The notes under the pieces are model-generated. The model searched no databases, had not been told where the DNA came from, and saw only the letters and a program-made list of their open reading frames with translations. A DNA stretch of 64,000 nucleotides from Nemertoderma westbladi (taxonomy: Eukaryota > Xenacoelomorpha > Nemertodermatida > Nemertodermatidae): NCBI GenBank assembly GCA_032718475.1, contig JAUCBJ010006956.1, positions 117,334 through 181,333 of the forward strand, in the 5' to 3' direction. The position numbers and the translations under genes are program-made. Every line of letters begins with the position of its first letter. Within the stretch, counting starts at the first letter, position 1. This document shows positions 9,601 through 21,389 of this stretch, in pieces.

Positions 9601-10440
9601 AAGAGAGGAAGAGAGGGGAAGAGAAAATAAGAGAGAGGAAGAGAGATGAAGAGAAAGGAAGAGAAAGGAATAGAGAGGAAGAGAGATGAAGAGAGAGGAA
9701 GAGAAAGTAAGATAAAGGAAGAGAGAGGAAGAGAAAGGAAGAGAGAGGAAGAGAGAGGAAGAGAGAGGAAGGGAGAGGAAGAGAAAGGAAGAGAAAGGAA
9801 GAGAAAGGAAGAGAGATGAAGAGAAAGGAAGAGAAAGGAAGAGAGAGGAAGATAGAGGAAGAGAGATGGAGAGAGAGGACGAGAAAGGAAGAGAAAGGAA
9901 GAGAGAGAAAGAGAAAGGAAGACAGAGGAAGAGAGAGGAAGAGAGAGCAAGAGAGAGGAAGAGAGAGGAAGAGAAAGGAAGAGATAGGAAGAGATAGGAA
10001 GAGTGAGGAAGAGAGAGGAAGAGAAGGAAGGAGAGAGGACGAGAGGTGACGAGAAAGGAAAAGAGAGGAAGAGAGAGGAAGAGAGAGGACGAGAAAGGAA
10101 GAGAAAGGATGATAGAGGAAGAGAGAGGAAGAGAGAGGAAGAGAGAGGAAGAGAAAAGAAGAGAGAGGAAGAGATAGGAAGAGAAAGGAAGAGAAAGGAA
10201 GAGAGAGGAAGAGAGATGAAGAGAGAGGAAGAGAAAGGAAGATAAGGAGGAAGAGAGAAGGAAGAGAGAGGAAGGGAGAGGAAGAGAAAGGAAGAGAGAG
10301 GAAGAGAAAGGAGGAGAAATGAAGAGAGAGGAAGAGAGAGGAAGAGAGAGAGGAAGAGAGAGGACGATAGGAGAGAGAAGAGAGAGGAAGAGAGAGGAAG
10401 AGAGATGAAGAGAGAGGAAGAGAAAGGAAGAGAGAGAGTA
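6685..10440. repeat. 3.75-kb polypurine GA satellite (GAGAGGAAGAGAAAGGAAGA)n
   Basis: The plus strand is almost uninterrupted purine, built from GAGAGGAAGA and GAAAGGAAGA blocks with rare ATG, ACG, ATA and CAA variants. Longer units are duplicated. The marker GAGGTGACGAGAAAGG recurs near 9031, 9502 and 10042 (spacing about 470 and 540), and a block with AAGAAGAGGAGGAG recurs near 8431 and 8660. Very long open frames on both strands (up to 1,267 codons of Leu/Ser/Pro/Phe on the minus strand, Arg/Glu/Lys on the plus) follow from base composition and are not genes. The tract could adopt triplex (H-DNA) structure. Confidence 0.95.
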
Positions 10441-11028
10441 AGAGAAAGAGGTCTCGATATTAAAGTCCTCATTAAATTCTGCTATAGATTAAATCAAAAA
10501 ACAATATTTGTAATTTTGTCATGGGGAGGTGGGGGGGGGGGGGGGGGGGTGGTTCTCCGGCCTTAACTGTAGAATATTCTACAGGAGACGAATATTCTAC
10601 TACACAGCAGTAGAAGTTAATAAATTCACTATTGGGATTAACTCTTAGAGGTTATTGGAACCGTAGCTCGGCGAATAAGTTCATGTTCTTGTAACTTAAT
10701 TTTTCATGGGTGTTTTGTTGCTGTTTGAATGTCCTTTTGATGTACAGTATAATATGCTTAAATAATTATATAGGTAATAATTTAGTGTGCAGCATTATTT
10801 ATTTTAATAATTTAGTGTGCAGCATTATTTATTTTAATAATTTTATAATGAAATTTATGGTGTAAATTGTGTGTAAGTTTTTCCATTAGCGTTTATTTAA
10901 TTGTATATTTATTCTTTAACCGTCAGCGCCTTTATTTGTTTTATTTGTTTTATCTTTTTTTCATTGTAAAATAAACTTGTAATATTTAATACATACAAAC
11001 TACAATAAGTAAACAAATATGTCATTTT
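10441..11028. other. AT-rich spacer with a 19-G run and a 30-bp direct repeat
   Basis: No gene is seen. A run of 19 G lies at 10531-10549. A 30-base unit starting TAATAATTTAGTGTGCAGCA is repeated perfectly at 10775-10804 and 10805-10834, followed by the first bases of a third copy. Confidence 0.7.
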
Positions 11029-11226
11029 GTATTAAAACTCGCCGCATTTTATCGTTAATTATTTTTACCTTCCCGACTCTCCATAGTTGTATCTCCAGTA
11101 TCCCTTTCAAGTTCGTCTATTATAGCCGGCAAAATAAATAATTATATTTCTTTCCTAATCAATGAATAATGTTGCGAAAAATAATTATTTTATGGAAAAA
11201 AAAAAACTTTTAGCGAGTTTTAATAC
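11029..11226. mobile_element. MITE-like element with 14-bp terminal inverted repeats
   Basis: GTATTAAAACTCGC at 11029-11042 is the perfect reverse complement of GCGAGTTTTAATAC at 11213-11226. If the true terminal repeat is TTAAAACTCGC, each end is flanked by TA, the target duplication used by Tc1/mariner elements. The ~200-bp interior is AT-rich and has no ORF. A chance inverted repeat in AT-rich DNA is possible, but 14 perfect bases including CTCGC make this less likely. Confidence 0.45.
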
Positions 11227-11440
11227 TGAATTATATTCCATTAAACAAACACATCAAATTTATTTCCTACTCAAAATAATAAATCATCCACTAAATTTTC
11301 CTTCACTAAAAATAATTATTCTCCACTATTTATAATTGAATTTCCACTAAAAATAATTATTTTTGAATTATTTTTAATTTTGAGTGCACCAAATATAATT
11401 AAATTACACTAAAAATCATTTTAATTTTAATCATTTTTCA

Positions 11441-11680
11441 CTAAATTTAATCATTTCCCACTAAATTTAATCATTTCCCACTAAATTTAATCATTTCCAA
11501 CTAAATTTAATCATTTCCCACTAAATTTAATCATTTCCTACTAAATTTAATCATTTCCCACTAAATTTAATCATTTCCCACTAAATTTAATCATTTCCCA
11601 CTAAATTTAATCATTTCCCACTAAATTTAATCATTTCCCACTAAATTTAATCATTTCCCACTAAATTTAATTACTTTTCA
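11441..11680. repeat. 20-bp tandem array (CTAAATTTAATCATTTCCCA)n, about 12 copies
   Basis: Twelve units of 20 bases run head to tail with single-base variants. Degenerate relatives (CACTAAAAATAATTATT) extend left to about 11280 and right to 11697. Reverse-complement relatives lie on the other side of the large satellite at 20600-20795. Confidence 0.9.
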
Positions 11681-11697
11681 CTAAAAATAATCAATGT

Positions 11698-12027
11698 CAA
11701 CTTTGAATTGTGTTTTAAATAATATTTCCTTATTATTCGAGTTACTCATTTTATATTTATTATTACTATATACATTTACAACTATTGATTTTGTAATAAA
11801 TACAGTATGCAGTTTATTATCATTTCATAATATTAAACAGTATTTTAATATTGTAGTAAACAATAGTACAGTACAGTATTTAATAGTTGTTTACCCAGTT
11901 TCAGTCCACTAAGGTGACTAGGGTATATAATATAAATTCTGTTCATTCTTTCTCGAAGCAGCTGTAGTATTCCTTCTACCAATCATTATGTAAATGGTGT
12001 TCGTTTCTTTCACTTCATTAAATTTCA
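11698..12027. other. AT-rich spacer before the satellite
   Basis: No gene is supported. The 72-codon frame from 11694 is AT-rich, low in complexity and begins inside the repeat array, so I regard it as chance. Confidence 0.5.
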
Positions 12028-15000
12028 GTAAGTTGTAGGGACTAACTACAGTTGAAGATAAGTTGTAGGGCCTAACTACAGTTGACGATAAGTTGTAGGG
12101 CCTACTACAGTTGACGATAAGTTGTAGGGCCTAACTACAGTTGATGATAAGTTGTAGGGCCTAACTACAGTTGACGATAAGTTGTAGGGCCTAACTACAA
12201 TTTACGATAAGTTGTAGGGCCTAACTACAGTTGACGATAAGTTGTAGGGCCTACTACAGTTGACGATAAGTTGTAGGGCCTAACTACAATTTATGATAAG
12301 TTGTAGGGCCTAACTACAGTTGACGATAAGTTGTAGGGCCTAACTACAGTTGACGATAAGTTGTAGGGCCTAACTACAGTTGACAATAAGTTGTAGGGCC
12401 TAACTACAGTTGATGATAAGTTGTAGGGCCTAACTACAGTTGACGATAAGTTGTAGGGCCTAACTACAGTTGATGATAAGTTGTAGGGCCTAACTACAAT
12501 TGACGATAAGTTGTAGGGCCTAACTACAGTTGACGATAAGTTGTAGGGCCTAACTACAGTTGACGATAAGTTGTAGGGCCTACTACAGTTGACGATAAGT
12601 TGTAGGGCCTAACTACAGTTGACGATAAGTTGTAGGGCCTAACTACAGTTGACGATAAGTTGTAGGGCCTAACTACAGTTGACGATAAGTTGTAGGGCCT
12701 AACTACAGTTGACGATAAGTTGTAGGGCCTACTACAGTTGACGATAAGTTGTAGGGCCTAACTACAGTTGACGATAAGTTGTAGGGCCTAACTACAGTTG
12801 ACGATAAGTTGTAGGGCCTACTACAGTTGACGATAAGTTGTAGGGCCTACTACAGTTGACGATAAGTTGTGGGGCCTAACTACAGTTGACGATAAGTTGT
12901 AGGGCCTACTACAGTTGACGATAAGTTGTAGGTCCTAACTACAGTTGACGATAAGTTGTAGGGCCTACTACAGTTGACGATAAGTTGTAGGGCCTAACTA
13001 CAGTTGACGATAAGTTGTAGGGCCTACTACAGTTGACAATAAGTTGTAGGGCCTACTACAGTTGACGATAAGTTGTAGGGCCTAACTACAGTTGACGATA
13101 AGTTGTAGGGCCTAACTACAGTTGACGATAAGTTGTAGGGCCTAACTACAGTTGATGATAAGTTGTAGGGCCTAACTACAGTTGACGATAAGTTGTAGGG
13201 CCTAACTACAATTTACGATAAGTTGTAGGGCCTAACTACAGTTGACAATAAGTTGTAGGGCCTACTGCAGTTGACGATAAGTTGTAGGACCTAACTACAG
13301 TTGACGATAAGTTGTAGGGCCTAACTACAGTTGACGATAAGTTGTAGGGCCTAACTACAGTTGATGATAAGTTGTAGGGCCTAACTACAATTGACGATAA
13401 GTTGTAGGGCCTAACTACAATTGACGATAATTTGTAGGGCCTAACTACAGTTGACGATAAGTTGTAGGGCCTACTACAGTTGACGATAAGTTGTAGGGCC
13501 TACTACAGTTGACGATAAGTTGTAGGGCCTAACTACAGTTGACGATAAGTTGTAGGGCCTAACTACAGTTGACGATAAGTTGTAGGGCCTAACTACAGTT
13601 GACGATAAGTTGTAGGGCCTACTACAGTTGACGATAAGTTGTAGGGCCTAACTACAGTTGACGATAAGTTGTAGGGCCTAACTACAGTTGACGATAAGTT
13701 GTAGGGCCTACTACAGTTGACGATAAGTTGTAGGGCCTACTACAGTTGACGATAAGTTGTGGGGCCTAACTACAGTTGACGATAAGTTGTAGGGCCTACT
13801 ACAGTTGACGATAAGTTGTAGGTCCTAACTACAGTTGACGATAAGTTGTAGGGCCTACTACAGTTGACGATAAGTTGTAGGGCCTAACTACAGTTGACGA
13901 TAAGTTGTAGGGCCTACTACAGTTGACAATAAGTTGTAGGGCCTACTACAGTTGACGATAAGTTGTAGGGCCTAACTACAGTTGACGATAAGTTGTAGGG
14001 CCTACTACAGTTGATGATAAGTTGTAGGGCCTAACTACAGTTGACGATAAGTTGTAGGGCCTAACTACAGTTGACGATAAGTTGTAGGGCCTAACTACAG
14101 TTGACGATAAGTTGTAGGGCCTAACTACAGTTGACGATAAGTTGTAGGGCCTACTACAGTTGACGATAAGTTGTAGGGCCTAACTACAGTTGACGATAAG
14201 TTGTAGGGCCTAACTACAGTTGACGATAAGTTGTAGGGCCTAACTACAATTTACGATAAGTTGTAGGGCCTAACTACAGTTGACGATAAGTTGTAGGGCC
14301 TAACTACAGTTGACGATAAGTTGTAGGGCCTAACTACAATTTACGATAAGTTGTAGGGCCTAACTACAGTTGACGATAAGTTGTAGGGCCTACTACAGTT
14401 GACGATAAGTTGTAGGGCCTAACTACAGTTGACGATAAGTTGTAGGGCCTAACTACAGTTGACGATAAGTTGTAGGGCCTACTACAGTTGATGATAAGTT
14501 GTAGAGCCTAACTACAGTTGACGATAAGTTGTAGGGCCTACTACAGTTGATGATAAGTTGTAGAGCCTACTACAGTTGACGATAAGTTGTAGGGCCTAAC
14601 TACAGTCGACGATAAGTTGTAGGGCCTAACTACAGTTGACGATAAGTTGTAGGGCCTACTACAGTTGACGATAAGTTGTAGGGCCTACTACAGTTGACGA
14701 TAAGTTGTAGGGCCTAACTACAGTTGACGATAAGTTGTAGGGCCTACTACAGTTGACGATAAGTTGTAGGGCCTAACTACAGTTGACGATAAGTTGTAGG
14801 GCCTACTGCAGTTGACGATAAGTTGTAGGGCCTAACTACAGTTGACGATAAGTTGTAGGGCCTACTACAGTTGACGATAAGTTGTAGGGCCTAACTACAG
14901 TTGACGATAAGTTGTAGGGCCTAACTACAGTTGACAATAAGTTGTAGGGCCTACTACAGTTGACGATAAGTTGTAGGGCCTACTACAGTTGACGATAAGT

Positions 15001-18000
15001 TGTAGGGCCTAACTACAGTTGACGATAAGTTGTAGGGCCTAACTACAGTTGACGATAAGTTGTAGGGCCTAACTACAGTTGACGATAAGTTGTAGGGCCT
15101 ACTACAGTTGACGATAAGTTGTACGGCCTAACTACAGTTTACGATAAGTTGTAGGGCCTAACTACAGTTGACGATAAGTTGTAGGGCCTAACTAAAGGTG
15201 ACGATAAGTTATAGGGCCTACTACAGTTGACGATAAGTTGTAGGGCCTAACTACAGTTGACGATAAGTTGTAGGGCCTACTACAGTTGATGATAAGTTGT
15301 ATGGCCTAACTACAGTTGACGATAAGTTGTAGGGCCTACTACAGTTGGCGATAAGTTGTAGGGCCTAACTACAGTTGACGATAAGTTGTGGGGCCTAACT
15401 GCAGTTGACGATAAGTTGTAGGGCCTTCTACAGTTGACGATAAGTTGTAGGGCCTAACTACAGTTGACGATAAGTTGTAGGGCCTAACTGCAGTTGACGA
15501 TAAGTTGTAGGGCCTAACTACAGTTGACGATAAGTTGTAGGGCCTAACTACAGTTGACGATAAGTTGTGGGGCCTAACTGCAGTTGACGATAAGTTGTAG
15601 GGCCTTCTACAGATGACGATAAGTTGTAGGGCCTAACTACAGTTGACGATAAGTTGTAGGGCCTAACTACAGTTGACGATAAGTTGTGGGGCCTAACTGC
15701 AGTTGACGATAAGTTGTAGGGCCTTCTACAGTTGACGATACGTTGTAGGGCCTAACTACAGTTGACGATAAGTTGTAGGGCCTAACTGCAGTTGACGATA
15801 AGTTGTAGGGCCTAACTACAGTTGACGATAAGTTGTAGGGCCTAACTACAGTTGACGATAAGTTGTGGGGCCTAACTGCAGTTGACGATAAGTTGTAGGG
15901 CCTTCTACAGTTGACGATAAGTTGTAGGGCCTAACTACAGTTGACGATAAGTTGTAGGGCCTAACTGCAGTTGACGATAAGTTGTAGGTCCTAACTACAG
16001 TTGACGATAAGTTGTAGGGCCTAACTACAATTGACGATAAGTTGTAGGGCCTAACTACAGTTGGCGATAAGTTGTAGGGCCTACTACAGTTGACGATAAG
16101 TTGTAGGGCTTACTACAGTTGACGATAAGTTGTAGGGCCTAACTGCAGTTGACAATAAGTTGTAGGGCCTAACTACAGTTGATGATAAGTTATAGGGCCT
16201 AACTACAGTTGACGATAAGTTGTAGGGCCTACTACAGTTGACGATAAATTGTAGGGCCTACTACAGTTGACGATAAGTTGTAGGGCCTAACTACAGTTGA
16301 CGATAAGTTGTAGGGCCAACTACAGTTGACGATAAGTTGTAGGGCCTAACTACAGTTGATGATAAGTTGTAGGGCCTAACTACAGTTGACGATAAGTTGT
16401 AGGGCCTAACTACAGTTGACGATAAGTTGTAGGGCCTAACTACAATTGACGATAAGTTGTAGGGCCTAACTACAATTGACGATAAGTTGTAGGGCCTAAC
16501 TACAGTTGACGATAAGTTGTAGGGCCTACTACAGTTGACGATAAGTTGTAGGGCCTACTACAGTTGACGATAAGTTGTAAGGCCTAACTACAGTTGACGA
16601 TAAGTTGTAGGGCCTAACTACAGTTGACGATAAGTTGTAGGGCCTAACTACAGTTGACGATAAGTTGTAGGGCCTACTATAGTTGACGATAAGTTGTAGG
16701 GCCTAACTACAGTTGACAATAAGTTGTAGGGCCTAACTACAGTTGACGATAAGTTGTAGGGCCTACTACAGTTGACGATAAGTTGTAGGGCCTACTACAG
16801 TTGACGATAAGTTGTAGGGCCTAACTACAGTTGACGATAAGTTGTAGGGCCTAACTACAGTTGACGATAAGTTGTAGGGCCTACTACAGTTGACGATAAG
16901 TTGTAGGTCCTAACTACTGTTGACGATAAGTTGTAGGGCCTACTACAGTTGATGATAAGTTGTAGGGCCTAACTACAGTTGACGATAAGTTGTAGGGCCT
17001 ACTACAGTTGACGATAAGTTGTAGGGCCTACTACAGTTGACGATAAGTTGTAGGGCCTAACTACAGTTGACGATAAGTTGTAGGGCCTACTACAGTTGAT
17101 GATAAGTTGTAGGGCCTAACTACAGTTGACGATAAGTTGTAGGGCCTACTACAGTTGACAATAAGTTGTGGGGCCTACTACAGTTGACGATAAGTTGTAG
17201 GGCCTAACTACAGTTGACGATAAGTTGTAGGGCCTAACTACAGTTGACGATAAGTTGTAGGGCCTAACTACAGTTGACGATAAGTTGTAGGGCCTAACTA
17301 CAGTTGACGATAAGTTGTAGGGCCTACTACAGTTGACGATAAGTTGTAGGGCCTACTACAGTTGACGATAAGTTGTAGGGCCTAACTACAGTTGACGATA
17401 AGTTGTAGGGCCTAACTACAGTTGACGATAAGTTGTAGGGCCTACTACAGTTGACGATAAGTTGTAGGGCCTAACTACAGTTGACGATAAGTTGTAGGGC
17501 CTAACTACAGTTGACGATAAGTTGTAGGGCCTAACTACAGTTGACGATAAGTTGTAGGGCCTACTACAGTTGACAATAAGTTGTAGGGCCTAACTACAGT
17601 TGACGATAAGTTGTAGGGCCTAACTACAATTGACGATAAGTTGTAGGGCCTAACTACAATTGACAATAAGTTGTAGGGCCTAACTACAGTTGACGATAAG
17701 TTGTAGGGCCTACTACAGTTGACAATAAGTTGTAGGGCCTAACTACAGTTGACGATAAGTTGTAGGGCCTAACTACAGTTGACGATAAGTTGTAGGGCCT
17801 ACTACAGTTGACGATAAGTTGTAGGGCCTACTACAGTTGACGATAAGTTGTAGGGCCTAACTACAGTTGACGATAAGTTGTAGGGCCTAACTACAGTTGA
17901 CGATAAGTTGTAGGGCCTAACTAGAAGTTGATGATAAGTTATAGGGCCTAACTACAGTTGACGATAAGTTGTAGGGCCTACTACAGTTGACGATAAGTTG

Positions 18001-20313
18001 TAGGGCCTACTACAGTTGACGATAAGTTGTAGGGCCTAACTACAGTTGACGATAAGTTGTAGGGCCAACTACAGTTGACGATAAGTTGTAGGGCCTAACT
18101 ACAGTTGACGATAAGTTGTAGGGCCTAACTACAGTTGACGATAAGTTGTAGGGCCTAACTACAGTTGACGATAAGTTGTAGGGCCTAACTACAATTGACG
18201 ATAAGTTGTAGGGCCTAACTACAATTGACGATAAGTTGTAGGGCCTAACTACAGTTAACGATAAGTTGTAGGGCCTACTACAGTTGACGATAAGTTGTAG
18301 GGCCTACTACAGTTGACGATAAGTTGTAGGGCCTAACTACAGTTGACGATAAGTTGTAGGGCCTAACTACAGTTGACGATAAGTTGTAGGGCCTAACTAC
18401 AGTTGACGATAAGTTGTTGGGCCTACTACAGTTGACGATAGGTTGTAGGGCCTAACTACAGTTGACGATAAGTTGTAGGGCCTAACTACAGTTGACGATA
18501 AGTTGTAGGGCCTACTACAGTTGACGATAAGTTGTAGGGCCTACTACATTTGACGATAAGTTGTAGGGCCTAACTACAGTTGACGATAAGTTGTAGGGCC
18601 TAACTACAGTTGACGATAAGTTGTAGGGCCTACTACAGTTGACGATAAGTTGTAGGTCCTAACTACAGTTGACGATAAGTTGTAGGGCCTACTACAGTTG
18701 ACGATAAGTTGTAGGGCCTAACTACAGTTGACGATAAGTTGTAGGGCCTACTACAGTTGATGATAAGTTGTAGCGCCTACTACAGTTGACGATAAGTTGT
18801 AGGGCCTAACTACAGTTGACGATAAGTTGTAGGGCCTAATACAGTTGATGATAAGTTGTAGGGCCTAACTACAGTTGACGATAAGTTGTAGGGCCTACTA
18901 CAGTTGACGATAAGTTGTAGGGCCTACTACAGTTGACGATAAGTTGTAGGGCCTAACTACAGTTGACGATAAGTTGTAGGGCCTAACTACAGTTGACGAT
19001 AAGTTGTAGGGCCTAACTACAGTTGACGATAAGTTGTAGGGTCTAACTACAGTTGACGATAAGTTGTAGGGCCTACTACAGTTGATGATAAGTTGTATGG
19101 CCTACTACAGTTGACGATAAGTTGTAGGGCCTAACTACAGTTGACGATAAGTTGTAGGGCCTAACTACAGTTGACGATAAGTTGTAGGGCCTAACTACAG
19201 TTGACGATAAGTTGTAGGGCCTAACTACAGTTGACGTTAAGTTGTAGGGCCTAACTACAGTTGACGATAAGTTGTAGGGCCTAACTACAGTTGAAGATAA
19301 GTTTTAGGGCCTAACTACAGTTGACGATAAGTTGTAGGGCCTAACTACAGTTGACGATAAGTTGTAGGGCCTAACTGCAGTTGACGATAAGTTGTAGGGC
19401 CTAACTACAGTTGAAGATAAGTTGTAGGGCCTAACTACAGTTGACGATAAGTTGTAGGGCCTAACTACAGTTGACAATAAGTTGTGGGGCCTAATACAGT
19501 TGAAGATAAGTTGTAGGGCCTAACTACAGTTGACGATAAGTTGTAGGGCCTAACTACAGTTGACGATAAGTTGTAGGGCCTACTACAGTTGACGATAAGT
19601 TGTAGGGCCTAACTACAGTTGACGATAAGTTGTAGGGCCTAACTACAGTTGACAATAAGTTGTTGGGCCTACTACAGTTGACGATAAGTTGTAGGGCCTA
19701 CTACAGTTGACGATAAGTTGTAGGGCCTAACTACAGTTGACGATAAGTTGTAGGGCCTAACTACAGTTGACGATAAGTTGTAGGGCCTAACTACAGTTGA
19801 CGATAAGTTGTAGGGCCTACTACAGTTGACGATAAGTTGTACGGCCTAACTACAGTTTACGATAAGTTGTAGGGCCTAACTACAGTTGACGATAAGTTGT
19901 AGGGCCTAACTAAAGGTGACGATAAGTTATAGGGCCTACTACAGTTGACGATAAGTTGTAGGGCCTAACTACAGTTGACGATAAGTTGTAGGGCCTACTA
20001 CAGTTGATGATAAGTTGTACGGCCTAACTACAGTTGACGATAAGTTGTAGGGCCTACTACAGTTGGCGATAAGTTGTAGGGCCTAACTACAGTTGACGAT
20101 AAGTTGTGGGGCCTAACTGCAGTTGACGATAAGTTGTAGGGCCTTCTACAGTTGACGATAAGTTGTAGGGCCTAACTACAGTTGGCGATAAGTTGTAGGG
20201 CCTAACTGCAGTTGACGATAAGTTGTAGGTCCTAACTACAGTTGACGATAAGTTGTAGGGCCTAACTACAATTGACGATAAGTTGTAGGGCCTAACTACA
20301 GTTGACGATAAGT
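12028..20313. repeat. 8.3-kb satellite of 29/30-bp units, ~280 copies
   Basis: The 30-base unit reads GTTGACGATAAGTTGTAGGG followed by CCTAACTACA. A 29-base variant lacks one A (CCTACTACA). Both forms are intermixed along the array. Each unit has the short dyad TGTAG-(6/7 nt)-CTACA and the near-palindrome GTAGGGCCTAC. Point variants (GGGG, GGTCC, CTTCTACA, CTGCAG, GGCCAACT) act as markers and recur in blocks displaced by 890, 1749 and 4718 bases, showing segmental amplification inside the array. There are no spacers between units, so it is not a CRISPR array. The last unit ends at about 20313 in unique sequence. Confidence 0.97.
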
Positions 20314-20599
20314 TTGCTTGATTAAGCCATGTTCTGGCTTTGCACCTTCCACGAATGATAGCGCTGCTGTTTCTTTGTACGTTGCTTTCTGCGGCGTTAC
20401 TACGTAGCTCGGTAATAATAGCTCACGTCCTAGGGGTGTTTGTCATTGAGAATTAGACAGAAACAGTACTGACTGACTGATTGGATGATACAATTTAATA
20501 TACTGTAGTAATGAAAGTAACCGGAATACCGACGGAACTGGACTGCACAAACAGACGGTAGAGTTGTTTCAGGTTCAGACAGCCTGATTATTGTTAGTG
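20314..20599. other. Unique sequence flanking the satellite
   Basis: The sequence returns to mixed composition (GCTTGATTAAGCC onward) with a short CTGACTGACTGA run near 20465. No ORF or known motif is seen. Confidence 0.4.
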
Positions 20600-20795
20600 A
20601 AAAAAATATAATTTTTAGTGAATAAAAGATTAATTTTAGTGATAAAAAATTATAATTAGTGAAAAATCATTATTTTTAGTGGATTTGCAATGATTTACAG
20701 TGATGAATGAATTATTTAGTGATGAGTGATTATTTTTAGTTATATTGGCATTAAATTTAGTGAAAAATACATTATTTTTAGTGAGTCGAAAAATA
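20600..20795. repeat. Degenerate AT repeats inverted relative to the 11.3-11.7 kb array
   Basis: Repeated TTTTTAGTGA and TTAGTGAAAAAT motifs (about ten copies in 200 bases) are the reverse complement of the TCACTAAAAA and TTTTTCACTAAATTT motifs at 11280-11697. The 8.3-kb satellite is thus bracketed by inversely oriented arrays of the same family. The 70-codon minus-strand frame here is a repeat artefact. Confidence 0.65.
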
Positions 20796-21389
20796 GATGC
20801 CTTAATAATACTAAAATATTGTTTTGATTCATTTTTGCAAATCTGCAATTAATTTGCCTTATTTCCGTTTATTGACACTGCCGAAGTTGTGCTAGGCTCA
20901 AGATATATATATCCGCCTTTATAGTTTTTGTCATTGCTTATATTACTTAGTATCTTTTTTTCATTCCAATTAGATTCCATTGTGTTGTAAATGTTTTAGA
21001 TAATTTAGTAGCAGACGTATTTCCCTTTTACTTTCTATGATGTGTTACAAACTAACACAATGTTTTGTTGTTGTTGTTGTTGTTGTTGTTTGTGTTTTTG
21101 TTTATTAAGTTTTATTAAAGGAATGGCTGGTAATTGAATTCATAATTAATTAATGTATTCAACATTAAATATAATTGGGTTTAATTAGGCCCCACATGGT
21201 TTACATGACACACAGGTTTAATTCGCACACAAATAACAGCAATAATTATTTCCGTCCAGCACATACTTAGTGGATGTCTACATTGTTACTATAGCAACTA
21301 ACATAATATCACCACATCCAGAACCAAGATTGGAAGACTGGGATACCTGATGTCTCTAAAGGACTCTCGCCCCTAGTGAAGAGAGCGAT
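20796..21389. other. AT-rich spacer with a (TTG)n microsatellite at 21065-21090
   Basis: About eight to nine TTG repeats lie at 21065-21090. No gene or element end was identified. Confidence 0.6.

Noticed and set aside
6669-10472. Giant minus-strand ORFs (up to 1,267 codons of Leu/Ser/Pro/Phe) and matching Arg/Glu/Lys plus-strand ORFs
   Set aside because: Any frame of a pure purine/pyrimidine tract lacks stop codons on the pyrimidine strand; the sequence is a tandem repeat with no domain.
12028-20313. CRISPR array (30-bp repeats)
   Set aside because: The units are contiguous without spacers, the host is a eukaryote, and no cas-like genes are present.
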